A stretch of 64,000 nucleotides of DNA from Tetracentron sinense (Eukaryota > Streptophyta > Magnoliopsida > Trochodendrales > Trochodendraceae). Location: positions 12,398,041 to 12,462,040 of the forward strand of contig CM026565.1 of assembly GCA_015143295.1 (NCBI GenBank), in the 5' to 3' direction. The notes under the pieces were generated by a model, which worked only from the letters and a program-made list of their open reading frames with translations, ran no database searches and was not told the DNA's origin. Below are positions 1-11,640 of the stretch, piece after piece; position 1 is the first letter of the stretch; each line of letters opens with the position of its first letter. Both the position numbers and the translations under genes were made by a program.

Positions 1-2250
1 AAATGGGTCCCTGCATGGATTTTTTCAGAGCTCAAGAGGTTTAAGGCAAGGTGATCCCCTTTCTCCCGCTCTTTTCATCATAGCCGAAGAAGTACTTAGT
101 AGAGGATTAAAAAAGGTTTTGGCTCCTAATCCAGCTGCTTATAATGTGGGGAGAAATGGTTTTCCCATTACTCACCTTCTTTTTGCTGATGACACTCTGA
201 TTTTTTGCAATGGTAACTCTAAAACCTTAAAGAATATTTTTGAATTCTTAAAGATTTATGAAGTTTCTTCGGGCCAGAAGATTAACAATAGGAAAAGCAC
301 TTTGTATGGATCCGACAAACTCCTCAACTCTAGAAAAAAGATTATCTCAAATTTCACAGGATTTACATTTAAAAATTTTCCTTTTATGTATCTTGGGATT
401 CCTTTATTCAAAGGTCGTCAAAAAAAGTCTTATTTTTTGCCTATGCTAGAGAAAATTCAGAGACGTATCTCAGGTTGGACAGGTAAGCTTCTTTCTGCAG
501 GAGGGAGATTGATTCTAATTAAGCATGTTCTATCTTCGATTCCTGCTTACACTTTAGCTGGAGTTCATATTCCAGTTGGTATTAGTATTGCTATTGATAA
601 GGCTATGGCAGATTTTTTCTGGAATGACTCTGATTCTTCCAAAAGACGTCACTGGGTGAGTTGGAAGAAATGCTCTATGCCCAATCTGGAGGGAGGGTTA
701 AGTATTCGAAAAATGGCTGAGGTAAATTCTACTTTCCGAGTTAAACAGGCTTGGAAAATTTATTCTTCAGATAGTCTCTGGTCTAGATTTTTCAAAGCTA
801 AATATAGAGTGGATCATGTGTGGAATGCTTTTCCTAGCAAGGGGTCTTCAAAGTTCTGGACAGCTATTTGTGGGGTATTTCAGCTTATGCTTATTAACTC
901 TGCTGTTCTTATTGGTTGTGGTTCTAAGATCAATTTCTGGTTTGATAGGTGGCATGACGATCAAGCCCTCATCTCCTTGGCTTCAGTTCCCCCTTTAGAT
1001 TGTCCTAATATTAGCTCCATACTTAATTCTAATGGGGATTGGGATTTTTCCCAGGTAAGTCAATCTCTTTCCCCTAACATTATGGAGAATATTAGAGCTA
1101 GTGGATATGCTACTTCTGAGGATGAAGATGTGTTTATTTGGAAACCTTCTACTTCTGGAATTTTCTCAGTCCATTCGGCATGGAATTGCATAAGAAGTAA
1201 ACAGCAAAATCAAGTCTGGACTTCTGCTGTTTGGAATCGCATTATACCTACTAAAATTCAGGTTTTTTGTTGGAAAATATTTCATAATGTAATTCCAACT
1301 GATGCAGCGATTCAAAGACTGGGTATACCTTTGGTTAGTAAATGTAGCTGCTGCAAGAATGCTAGGATGGAAGATATCTCTCACTTGCTTATTTGCAGTG
1401 ATATGGCGATTCAGTTATGGAAGTTTTTCTCGGGGTGCTGCTTCATTCCATCTTATATCCAAGATAACATTAAATGCAGACTTATTCGATGGTTTCACAT
1501 GGCTTCTCATAGAAAAAATGATTTACTATTTCTTGTTCCGGCTCTGATTGTTTGGGAAATTTGGATCGAAAGGTGTAACAGAAAACATAATTCCAGAAGG
1601 CGCCCTATTAATAGTTTAAAGGATACCATCTACAGGAAGATTATAAACATTGCATCCTTACATCATCAGAAAAATTTGGACTTGTCTATTTGTGGTATTA
1701 AACTTCCTACTCCCTCTCCTATTCGCCCTCTCTTTGTCAAGTGGAGTTTTCCCCCTAGGGGTAGAATGAAATTAAATGTTGATGGGGCCTCCAGGGGGAA
1801 CCCTGGAACTGCTAGTGGAGGAGGAATTATCAGAGACCATAATGGTGAATTTTTTGCTTGTTTTATTCCTATTATGGTATTGAAAGCAATAACTCAGCGG
1901 AAGCTCAGGCACTTTTGGATGGTCTTATTTTGTGCAACTCCTTGGGTATCTACAACATTGACATTGAATCCGATTCTAAAATTCTGGTTGAGAGATGGAA
2001 CGGAATAAGCTCATATTCGTGGAAGAATTGGTATTTGGATAAGAAGATAAAACTTTATTGGCGCAATAGTTTTTCTTTTAAACATGTTTATCGAGAAGCT
2101 AATTCAGTGGCTGATGGGTTAGCTAATATTGGTTGTGATCTAATGGGCTCTAATCGTATTTTTTCTTCTAGGAGCGTTCCAGAAAGAATTAAAGTGTTGA
2201 TTCTGTTGGATAAATGGTGTTTAGGGAATTTTCGAAAGCAACAGAATTAG
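1..2250 (+). pseudogene. LINE (plant L1-type) ORF2, C-terminal part: RT, zf-RVT, RNase H
   Basis: This is the 3' half of a non-LTR retrotransposon ORF2, which copies element RNA into DNA at a nicked target. Reading starts at base 2 and the 5' part (ORF1, endonuclease, RT fingers) is off the left edge. Visible in order: RT with RQGDPLSP and the catalytic FADD box near 181-195; the RT thumb region; a zf-RVT-like segment with clustered Cys/His near 1340-1400; and an RNase H domain beginning LNVDGASRGNPG near 1770. RNase H needs a +1-type frame change: the first frame ends at 2008, while the second, open over 1858-2250, carries SAEAQALLDG, ESDSK and NSVADGLAN with the expected acidic residues. 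The shift falls at about 1856-1868. The family is clear. The copy is dead because of the frameshift, although the RT part in the window is open. Confidence 0.9.
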
Positions 2251-2534
2251 CTTGTGGGGTAGTAGTTACATTCTTCTATTTTCTTTTCTTTGTAGGGGTA
2301 AGGTTTTATGTCCCCCCCATATTTCTTTTATTTTCGATTTTTTGTGGGGTAAGGTCTTATGTCCCCCCCCCCCTCCTTTTTTTTCGTTTTTTGTAGGGGT
2401 AAGGTTTTTTGTCCCCCCCCCCCCCCCCCCCCCTTTCTCATGTAGGGGTAAGGTTTATGTCCCCCCCAAAAATTTTAATTTTATTAATAAACTGGTAGGG
2501 GTCCGCCAAACCCCCCACTCCTACTGAGTGGCTT

Positions 2535-2566
<32 letters not shown>
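2251..2566 (+). repeat. LINE 3' tail: imperfect C-run repeats and poly(A)
   Basis: After the ORF2 stop, a unit of roughly GTAGGGGTAAGGTTTTATG followed by a C run occurs four to five times with variable spacing. The C runs range from 7 to about 22. A T run and then an A run (about 2555-2566) close the element, directly against copia A LTR sequence. This fits the 3' UTR and poly(A) tail of the LINE, inserted into the LTR. Small ORFs here are low-complexity artefacts. Confidence 0.75.
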
Positions 2567-3626
2567 TAGTTAATCTATTGTTTAAATTAATTGTTAATTT
2601 AAACTAAGGGATTATTTTAGTAATTATTTGATTAACATAATTAAAGAGGAAATGGGTTTGACCCATATCCATAAACCCATTAAAATGGACCTTTAATATG
2701 GGCCAAAGCCCATGGATTTAAACCCTAGGATGGGGCGCCCACTTGAGGAATCCTAATTGGATTAGGATTTGTTTAATTGAATAATTATTGAAATATAATT
2801 CCTTTTATTATGGAATTAAAATCCAAGTGTTGGATTGCAATTAGGATTAAGATGTTATTGAAATTAGATTACAATAAGGAGTTTTAACTCCTCAAATCCC
2901 ACGCCCCATAGAAGCTCACGCCCCCCCTTGTGGATTCCTAGTTTGACTAGGTTTCCTATTTTGGTGTAGGATGTTGACTTATCCCTTTTAATTAAGGAAT
3001 CCTCTTATAATAGGGTCTCTTTAATTAATAGGATTACTATAACTAAAGTAGTTATAGATTAAGTAGGAGTTTATTGAATTACTAATAAGAGTTATTGTTC
3101 ATTAATAAATCCTACTAGATAAGATCAAGTTGGAGTAGGATTAGGATAAAATCCTAATCTATAAATACCCCAACACCCTAGACCATTAAGTAGAATTCTC
3201 CAGAATTTTTTCTCTCCTCTCCTCTCTCTCTCCAAACCGTGAGCCCTAGGGGAGACCCCTAGGGATTTTCGTGAGCTATATTGGTGGTCCTAGTTGGGTT
3301 TTGCAAATCTAGGGTTTTCAACCTTAGTATTATTGGTGATAGAAGGTCTACACCATTGATTCATCTTCTTCCTCTTGCATCTATAATTCCAAAGGAGATT
3401 CTAAAGCTTTGCGGGGATACCGACGTACAAGGATCGAGCTTCTAGTATTTTTTCAGAGAAATCTCTACAAAGAGTTCAGACGGTTCGAATGGATTATGCT
3501 TCACCGGTGAAAAAACATTCACCGAGGTGATATGACTAAAACTCTTAGATAATTTTGATGCTTTTTAGGGTGTTAAGATCTAGGGGATCCAGTTTCCGCA
3601 TAAATTTTTTTCCGGATCCCCCTTCA
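2567..3626 (+). repeat. Copia A 5' LTR, 3' half
   Basis: Matches about 45650-46684 (the 3' LTR) nearly base for base, apart from about 33 bp present here (around 2608-2640) and absent there. A TATA box (TATAAATA at 3160) precedes a CT-rich leader. The LTR ends CCCCCTTCA at 3626, followed by the primer site. The first ~1.1 kb of the LTR is missing because the LINE lies in it; that part should resume left of the window. No palindromic array like those of B-G is seen. Confidence 0.88.
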
Positions 3627-3628
3627 AG

Positions 3629-3640
3629 TGGTATCAGAGC
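3629..3640 (+). other. Copia A primer-binding site
   Basis: TGGTATCAGAGC, complementary to the 3' end of plant initiator tRNA-Met, two bases after the 5' LTR. It primes minus-strand DNA synthesis. Confidence 0.92.
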
Positions 3641-5396
3641 TCATGGTTAGGAGTATTTTTTGTTTATTTTGATAAGGTAATTAAATGGATGATTTAATTC
3701 ATGAGATGAATTAATTTAGATCTATTTAATATTGCTCGTAGTTTTTATTATTTTATTTGTTCATAAGATGAATAAATAAATATTTATTATATTATTGAAT
3801 GAGATTTGATAATTAAATAAATTTAAAAAACTAGTATTATATGTGATATAATTAAATTCAAAACAAAGAGTTTATTTTAAAATTCCTTTTAAATGATTTG
3901 ATCATTAATTAATAAATCCCATGGTGTTTGACACCCTTGCTTAAGTGTTCTTGGAGATTAAAGCTTATTTCGATTTAAATTGATTCATGGATTTTTGGAT
4001 TTGTATTTGATTAGAAGAATCGATATAGTTTTGGTATTTTGGCCATAACTTTATGACCGTAAGTCCGATTTAGATCTATCAGTACATCGTTTCGAAGCCT
4101 TCGAAAAGATCTACAATTTTCGTGAAGAAATTTTTTCCAGAATCAATTTTTTGAGGGTCAAAACTTGAGTCGAAAATCTTATGCGGGAAAAGGAGTTTTC
4201 TAAATTAATTTTCCAAGAGGCTTTCAAATTTTTCCTAAATTGCATTATTTGATTATGATAAATGTTTTATGAAAAATATAATTGTTATTTTTTTTCCGGG
4301 GTTACATCTATATAAGATATAGATTTTTATTGGGCGATTTGATAATTGTTATCAAATTTTAAATCCTTTTAAAAAATAAGAAAAAGTACTCCATCACCAT
4401 GTAGCATCTTTTTTATATGAGATTATAGTTATGGGTCATAATATATGATAAATTGTTTATCATTCATCCATTCATACTAGAGGTTAATATGTAGTAGGTT
4501 TTGGTAATCTCTAAAGGGCAGATTCATTCGGTTTCCCTGAAAAGGACGAATAGAATACTGGTTTCCCTAATGCATTTAAATTCTATTTAATGCATTGGTA
4601 GAGATGCTGCGAAGGAGGATGTTGCGATGTGATCTACATAAGATGATAAAGGAGGGGATCGCGAAGGAGTTTGCGAGCTACCTTTGTTCTTATCACATTC
4701 CCTTGCATCCATGCATTTTAATTTATTGACCCATAACGATTAATCTTGTATACTAATGTTTTATTATCATAAGATGATAACTACTGTTTATTTATCATGA
4801 GATGATATCTGTTTATATGTTTAATTATTCTGTTGAAATAATTGCTCTTGATATATCATGTGTATATAAGACTAGGGACAAGTCCCTAAGTATTATGATC
4901 TTCTACCATACACTATGTGATCCTATAGTGGGGAGTGTGAGTAAGCTGACAGGCCAAAGCTGGGCCCAATCCCTCTCACCTATGAGTGAACATGGTGAAA
5001 ACTAAATAAGCAAATAGTGGGAGCAATAACGCCAAAGCGTGAGCTTTCATTAGGGGTTTATTAGGTTCATGGTAGGTGGGCACATGAATAAGAGATATTA
5101 TACAATAACGCCAAAGCGTGAGTATAACATCCCTTATAGATCAGACAGTAGATCAAATACTCTAAAATTCACAAGATGAGATCTGTGAAATTGGAGAAGA
5201 GAGTTTCTATCTGCCTATTCAAGGCGATGTGATGATGTGCCTAGAAGCAGGATCACATTAAGCCAGTGTCTAGGTTTTCGATGCCAATTAATTCTTCCCA
5301 ATTTGGCAATACCTTTAGAAACAGACCCATAATCTAATTGGTATAAATGAATACAATAGATCCCTAATACTGTCTTATTTGTCATTTGATTAGATC
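3641..5396 (+). other. Copia A untranslated leader
   Basis: About 1.75 kb of AT-rich sequence between primer site and gag, with no credible ORF. The only structure noticed is a direct repeat of AATAACGCCAAAGCGTGAG at about 5026 and 5104. A long leader is common in plant copia elements. Confidence 0.6.
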
Positions 5397-6230
5397 ATGA
5401 CAAGCCTACTCCCATTAACTGAAATTCTTCGTGATGAAAAGTTAGTAGGAACTAACTATGTAAACTGAGAATTTAGGATATCCTGGTTCTCTCTGCTGAA
5501 AAGCTTACCCTGTGTCTTACAACTCCTAAACCTGAGGTTCTCTCGGATTCAACACCAGATCTGTTAGCTGAAGCTGATTTATAGAATCGTTCCAATCAGA
5601 CAGCAAGAAATTGGGTGTTAACATCATTATCCACTATATTGTATAACCATCATAATCATATGGATAATACTTCAGACATATTGCATCACCTACATGAGAT
5701 GTTTGGTGAAGAGAATAAGTCTGCCAAAGAAACAGCGTTAAGGTCTCTTCTTATCACCGAGATGAAAGAGGGAACTTCAGTCAGAGAACACGTCATGAAG
5801 ATAATGGGTTTTATTAAAGAACTGGAGATGTACGGTAGAGAGATGGATCACCAAAATCAATACTATTCTACAGTCACTCCCTCGGTCATTCAACTTGTTT
5901 GTAGTGAATTACAGTATAAACAAGTTAGAGATGACTCTAAGTGGGTTGTTGGACTCACTGATAGCTGTAGAAGATGAGATCAGAAAAGATATTGATAGTG
6001 AAATCATGTTTGTTGAAAGACCTATACCTGTGATGATGTCTGAAAAGAAAAGGAAGAGAAATAATGGTAAAGGAAAGCTGAAAGACAACTGGAGTAAGGC
6101 AAGAGTTGCCAAAGGTTCTTTAGGGACAACTGGCAAGGAAAACAAAGGCAATGGAAAGTATTTCCACTGTGGTAAAATAGGCCACTGGAAGAGGAATTGC
6201 AGGACTTACCTCGCAACTCTTAAGAAGGGT
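5397..6230 (+). pseudogene. Copia A gag
   Basis: Capsid-nucleocapsid region, which packages element RNA. The ATG at 5397 opens a typical copia Gag start (LTEILRDEKLVGTNYVN) and then hits TGA where the family has Trp. Frame changes follow, with open pieces at 5615-5977 and from 5895. The middle piece contains the usual Gag helical region (EMKEGTSVREHVMKI). The zinc knuckle near 6160-6200 reads YFHCGKIGHWKRNC. The first Cys of CX2CX4HX4C is Tyr, so the knuckle is broken as well as the frame. It is followed directly by the protease. Confidence 0.85.
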
Positions 6231-7846
6231 AGCAGAAGTACTCAAGGTATGAGATACTTTGAAGTACATTTTACTGTTGAGTCTAACTTTCTAGACATTC
6301 CTCCTAACTCATGGTGTGTGGATTCAGGATCCACTGTACACGTTTGTAATTCTTTACAGGGGTTCAAGGAAACCAGAAAGTCGACCAAACAGGAGCAGAA
6401 GCTTAAAGTTGGCTCCGGTGCAAATGTTTCAGTGAAGTCAATCGGTTTGTTTACTCTTTATTTACCTAATAGAAAGACATTAATTTTAGAAGACTGTTTT
6501 TATGTACCTTCAGCACATCGAAATTTGATTTTAGTATCTAGACTCTTATTTTATGGATCCTCTATCAATTTTAATTCAATTGTTGAAATTAAGAAAGATG
6601 GAATGGTCTTGATAACTGGTAATCTAATTTATGGTCTTTATTTGATATTTCCATTGGTAAATAATGAATGTCTGCAAAGTGACAATGTCTCATCATTTAG
6701 ATTTTCTGGAATGAAGAGATATTGCACTGAGTCTACTTATCTTTGGCACAAGAGACTTGGTCACATTTAGTAATAGATGGTCTCCTTGACTTCCTCAAGG
6801 TAGAACCATTCCCTACATGCGAGTCTTGTCTCGAAGGGAAGATGACCAAGAAGCCTTACCCTAAAAAGGTAGGAAGAGCTAAAGAAAAGTTAAGACTAAT
6901 ACATAGTGATGTATGTGGTCCATTTAACATTGTTGCACGGGGTCAATACCGGTATTTTGTGACATTTACCGATGACTATTCTAGATATGGATATGTCTAT
7001 TTGATGCAACACAAATCTGACACCTTTGAAAATTTCAAAGAATTCAGATTAAAAGTTGAGAATCAAACTGACAAAACCATAAAGACACTTTGATCAGATC
7101 GAGATGGTGAATACCTCACCAACGAGTTTATGGATTACTTAAGGGATAATGGGATTATCTCGCAATGGACAAGTCCTGCCTCTCCTCAACAAAATGGAGT
7201 TTCTGAAAGAAGAAACCAGACCTTATTAGATATGGTTCGCTCTATGATGAGCCATGCCGATGTTCCTTCATATCTTTGGGGATATGCTATACAAACTGTT
7301 ATTTATATTCTAAACCGGGTTCCATCTAAGTCTATTCCGTTTACACCCTATGAATTGTGGACTGGGTGAAAACCTAGTTTACAACATTTAAGGGTATAGG
7401 GTTGTCCTGCGCATGTTCACAAACTCGAACCCACTAAATTGGAATCTAGGACAGAGAAATGGAATTTTATAGGATATCCAAAAGAAACTAAGGGTTTCTA
7501 TTTCTACTCCAAGGCAGACTAAACAATAGTTGTTAGGCTTCATGCCACTTTCTTGGAGGAAGAAATGGATCTCCTTAAGAAAGTTGAATTTCATGAGATG
7601 AAAGACGACACAGCCAGTATCCAAACTGAACTTAATCCTTCCACTTTAATTTTTCCTAATTCTGTTCCACTGAGAAGGTCTGAAAGAGTTTCTAGACCAC
7701 CATATAGACTTCAGTATTACAATAATGAAGTTTATCTAGTTATCCCTGATGATGAGGATAAAGATCCTAATACTTATCAGGAAGCTACATTGGATGTAGA
7801 TTCATCTCAATGGAATAAAGCCATGAATGCTGAAATAGATTCCATG
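6231..7846 (+). pseudogene. Copia A protease and integrase, up to the CACTA insertion
   Basis: Encodes the aspartic protease that cuts Gag-Pol and the integrase that inserts the DNA copy. Protease shows WCVDSGSTVHVCNS near 6315. The pre-integrase HHCC region shows LWHKRLGH then, after a frame break near 6769, CESCLEGK. The integrase core has HSDVCGPF (first Asp), SDRDGEYL (second Asp, just after a TGA at about 7091) and GVSERRNQT (Glu). Further stops occur at about 7367, 7400 and 7520. The C-terminal part (RRSERVSRPPYR near 7675) leads into the RT start, where the frame stops at the CACTA boundary (SQWNKAMNAEIDSM). The copy is non-functional. Confidence 0.88.
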
Positions 7847-8125
7847 CACTACAAAAATATAAGCTTTTTGCGGCAATTTTTTAATGGCGTTTAATAATAA
7901 ACGCCTGTAAAGGCATTAAAACACGGCGTTTCCTAAAAAACGCCACCGAAGAGGTGGCGGAGAACTCTATCACGGCGTTTTATAAAAAAATGCCGTAGTT
8001 GATAGACTCTATTACGGCATTTTTTTTAAAAGATGCCGCCGAAGACATGGCGGGAAAAGTCACGGCATGGCAAACACGGCGCCACTTAAGGGCATTTTAC
8101 GGCACTTTTTAGAAAACGCCGTCAA
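7847..8125. repeat. CACTA left terminal and subterminal repeats
   Basis: The terminal CACTACAAAAA is followed by at least eight copies, in both orientations, of GGCGTTT/AAACGCC or the degenerate GGCATTTT form, up to about 8125. These are the expected transposase-binding sites. Confidence 0.85.
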
Positions 8126-8561
8126 AGGCCAAATATTTGACATTTTAGGGCCCGACCCTTTCCCTCTTCTGTTTCCCTCCACATTTTCGCTCCCTTTCCC
8201 CCTTTCCCTCTTCACTTTAAGGCTCCTAACTCCGGCCACCTTCTCCGGCTCCCTTGCTCCGGCTCTGGCTCCTCTGCTCCCATCTCCGGCCATCTTCTCC
8301 GGCTCCCCTGCTCTGCCGCTGGGAACGATAGCTCCTGTTGTAGCCAGTACGCCTCTACTGCCATTTCTACACGGGTTTTCTCTTCCACAAGTCTCATTGA
8401 TCAGAGATCAACCGTATTTCTGGAAAAACTGTAAGTGAGCAAAAACATTTAAACTGTAGACGATGATGCTGTCAAGGTTTTTTCCTCTTTTCTATTACAA
8501 TGTATTTAATTTTGGAGTCTCATTTGAAACCCTAATTTCTTCGATCATCTCTGGAGTTGCA
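8126..8561. other. CACTA interior: C/T-rich promoter- or 5' UTR-like DNA
   Basis: A pyrimidine-rich stretch with repeated CTCCGGC motifs, then sequence ending in TCTGGAGTTGCAG, a good splice acceptor, right before the PABN exon. It probably came with the captured gene as 5' UTR and intron. The 8060-8440 ORFs on both strands are compositional and match nothing I recognise. Confidence 0.4.
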
Positions 8562-8666
8562 GGAGCTCGATGAAATGAAGAAACGGTTGAAGGAGATGGA
8601 AGAGGAAGCAGCTGCTCTTCGTGAAATGCAGGCCAAAGTCGAGAAGGAAATGGGTACTGTACAAGG
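8562..8666 (+). pseudogene. Captured exon of nuclear poly(A)-binding protein (PABN/PABP2-like)
   Basis: One exon-sized block encodes [31 protein letters not shown] in pieces that match the coiled-coil helix lying N-terminal to the RRM in plant nuclear poly(A)-binding proteins (PABN1-3). In those proteins this helix stimulates poly(A) polymerase. The block has an acceptor (TTGCAG) before it and a donor-like CAAG|GTTTGC after it, so it was captured as genomic DNA with introns. The RRM exons are not seen downstream. It is a fragment with no complete protein, carried inside the CACTA. Recognition is from memory of the family and needs a database match. Confidence 0.7.
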
Positions 8667-11448
8667 TTTGCTTCTGTTCTCCTTTTTTTTTTTTTTTATA
8701 TATGTATATCTTTGGTCTTTGGTTTTTAGGGTTTTGGATCTTCTATGCTGTTTCATGCTATCCGCTGTTGTATGTAGAATTTCAGGTGGAGACATCTGTT
8801 GCTTTTACTTGATTTTATATTATATTTATTTATTGTTCTTCAATTTTAGCTAACTGCACCTTTTGTTTGATTAAATTGATGATGTAGATTTTTCCAAGCC
8901 TTAAATTTTGTCATTTGACTGGATAGACAAGATAATCGTTCCTTTTGATGTTATTTTAAGCCATATTTGGTTTTTGATGTACAATAGCTCCCTAATAACT
9001 AATAATTGCCATGTTAGAGAGTACAATAAGCGTAGATAAAGCTGTGGTACCAATTGGAAACAAGACTGTAGAGTTGATGGCAAGGGAAAAACATGGATAA
9101 AAATAGAGAAAGAAAAACAACAAAAAAGAAATATTTACATGGTTTAGTACACAAAGAAAATGTAAGAACTCTCACTATGAGGAGATTACAAGTACATGAG
9201 TTCCACCCATTGGAAGTCCCTGACTTGTCTTCACCCGTGGACGTAGTATCTCAAGTGACAAATAATGTAAATAGTCTTGTATAGTTTATCTTTCTTTCTA
9301 TTTCTCCATGTTTCTCATGTTGCCATCTACCATACGGTCACGTTTCAACACATTAATTGGTATTAAAAAATTATAGATTTCCTACAAGGCCATAAAAAGG
9401 AAGTCTGATTTTATTGTTTTTCTTCGATTCGGTTACCCACAATGATAGATTTCCTAGAAATACACTTAATATGAGCCATCCTTAGTGTACAAGTTCTGAT
9501 TTAGATCTTCACCATTTTCTTGTTTGTTTGTTATTTTGCATTTGTTGGGTACATAGAGAAATCCCCTTTTGCTATTAGGGTTTCTTCTCAACCAACTGTG
9601 CGTAGAGAGAAAGTCTGATTCCATTTCTGTTTTGATTTTGGAATCGGCCAGACAACCGTAGAGATGGTATCCACAGATGAAGGGGCTTGGTTCTCCAAAA
9701 ATCCCCCCTTTGTCTACTAATTCCATCTCACATTCTATACGAATCTCAACTCGTTTCTTTGATCTTGTTTCATAGTTTAATATTCTCTGTTTTATCATGA
9801 CACTACGTGAAAATGAGATAAAAACAACACAAAATAGGCGCTGAAAACAATGGTTTTTAGCCATGGTTAAATGAACCACGGCCTATAATCGTGGTATAAA
9901 TCTTTCGGTGATAACCATGGTTGATATTCATGGTTTATGAATCCAATACCCCTCTCAGACCTCTCATTTCTCACAATCTATTTACTCCCCTCTTAGAGCT
10001 AGTGCTCTCTTAGATCTCTCGTCTATCGTCTCTCCTCTGATCTTCTATGGCTGAAATCTTTGGTGGCGATTGAAATCTCGGTGAATCTCTCTCTTCTTCT
10101 TTCCTGTTTGATTTTCATTTTTTTGGGTGATTCTCTTGTTGTGATCTCAAATAGGATGGCACGCTGCAAGCCAGATTTTTGAACAAGAAAGTACTCGAAA
10201 CTGAGGCGAAAATCAGAATTTAGCAATGAACAAAAATCTAGAATGGTTTTGGATTTTGAATGTTAACGGGTATATATTATCAGACTCGTTCAATTGATGA
10301 AATTTGTAAAAGTGTAAACACTTTTGTAAACAGTTTTGGGCTTGTTTATTGTTTAACTTAAGTTGTCCTCTTTCTAGGAGGAAGATGAATTATAGAAGTT
10401 TGTTTCCAATTAAATTTAGTGAATGTCTAATGATCGAGTCGACATTGTCAGAGTTATGGCTTTATGTATTTGTGAATTTCACGATAGAACCAATTTGCAA
10501 GATCATCTCTATGCTTTTCTGGAATAATCTTAATGAAATGCTTGTCCGAACATATTAATTTATTTGTGCATAACATATTCTATATAATTTGTGCATATTA
10601 ATTTATTTCATAAATACTATAGGATATACAGACTGACATTAATTATGTGCTCTAACCTCTGTGTAAAACCCATTTACTGTACACGATATGTTCTCAAATG
10701 GCATCATACTCTGGAGAAAGAAGTTCACTTGCTTACCTGAGAAAGGATGAGCAATAGTGCCCACTGTTGCGTTATTGCGCAAATGTGGTAGAGGTGGTGG
10801 CCACGTCAGCCAACAGAAGTGGTATTCACTACCACATCGAGACTGGATGTTATGCTTTCTGATGTGGTGTCTTTTCCGCCACATTTGGGAAACAGACGAC
10901 GCTGTTTCTCATCCTTTGTCTATTTACCTATGTGCATCAGTTGTCATTTAATGCTTATACAATCTTCATTTTTCTATTAGTTTCCAAAATATTTAATGCT
11001 CAATGCTTCTGACTGATCCACATATCTCCACGGTACAAAAATTTGACCGAAACTCATATCCGTGTCCATGCAGCTGTGTTTGAAACAAATTTTCTGTTTT
11101 CTTTGCTTGTTTTCAGCTAATAAGATACGTCTCTAGAATAAGGGTGTCGATTCCGAAAGCTTCCACCCCCATTACCACAATCATGAAAAGCGATTAAGAC
11201 TAACGTATGATACTCACTTTATCCTTTTTTTCAGCTTCATTGTCACAGAGTAGGACTCTCCTTTAAATCGTGGTTTTTCTGCCTAATAAGCAATGGTGAA
11301 CCTGAGAGACCGTTGGTAATCCATGTTGGATGGCTAGGAGTTGAGAATAGTTTGGATTTCCTTAAAAGGTAGTATTCTTTGAAAATATTAGATTCACTGG
11401 CTCTTTGCCTTTAGAATGTTGATTTTGTTGGCAGATATTGTATGGCAT
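8667..11448. other. CACTA interior, mostly unrecognised AT-rich DNA
   Basis: No convincing gene. The first few hundred bases look like the intron following the PABN exon. At 9801 a CACTACGTGAAAATGAG end-like sequence is followed by AACCATGGTT repeats, perhaps the terminus of a second CACTA. Around 10740-10890 are several inverted AATGTGGT/ACCACATT motifs. The rest shows no structure I can assign. Confidence 0.4.
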
Positions 11449-11640
11449 TCCTTTTTTTTTTGGTGTGGTAACGGAGGGTGTCCCAAAGCCTTCAAGCCAA
11501 GGACTAGTCCATTCGGGTATCCGTACCGACCCATTCAGAATTTTCCCTACGGATACCAGGGTAAGTAGAGGAGTGGGACTTGTACACATGACCAGAGGGA
11601 CCAAAACTGGGACTCTAGCCAACTGCACCAACCCCTTTTT
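11449..11640 (-). mobile_element. Probable tRNA-derived SINE
   Basis: Read on the minus strand from about 11640, the sequence has an A-box-like TGGTGCAGTTGG. About 40 bases later comes a B-box-like GTACAAGTCCC, then about 110 bases of body and an A run of ten or so (T run at 11452-11461 on plus). That is the layout of a plant tRNA-derived SINE of about 190 bp. The B box is degenerate and I could not define a clear TSD. Confidence 0.5.

Noticed and set aside
2214-2527. Pro-rich ORFs after the LINE
   Set aside because: Caused by the C runs in the LINE tail (CCC reads as Pro).
8060-8438. ORFs on both strands (77, 123 and 61 aa) rich in Pro/Ser/Gly/Glu
   Set aside because: Compositional effect of a pyrimidine-rich region in the CACTA element; no domain recognised.
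9093-9300. Resemblance to copia LTR wording (TTTACATGG, CTATGAGGAGATTACAAG, CGTGGACGTAG)
   Set aside because: Short, out of order and without LTR ends or flanking element; might be an old LTR scrap but not supportable.
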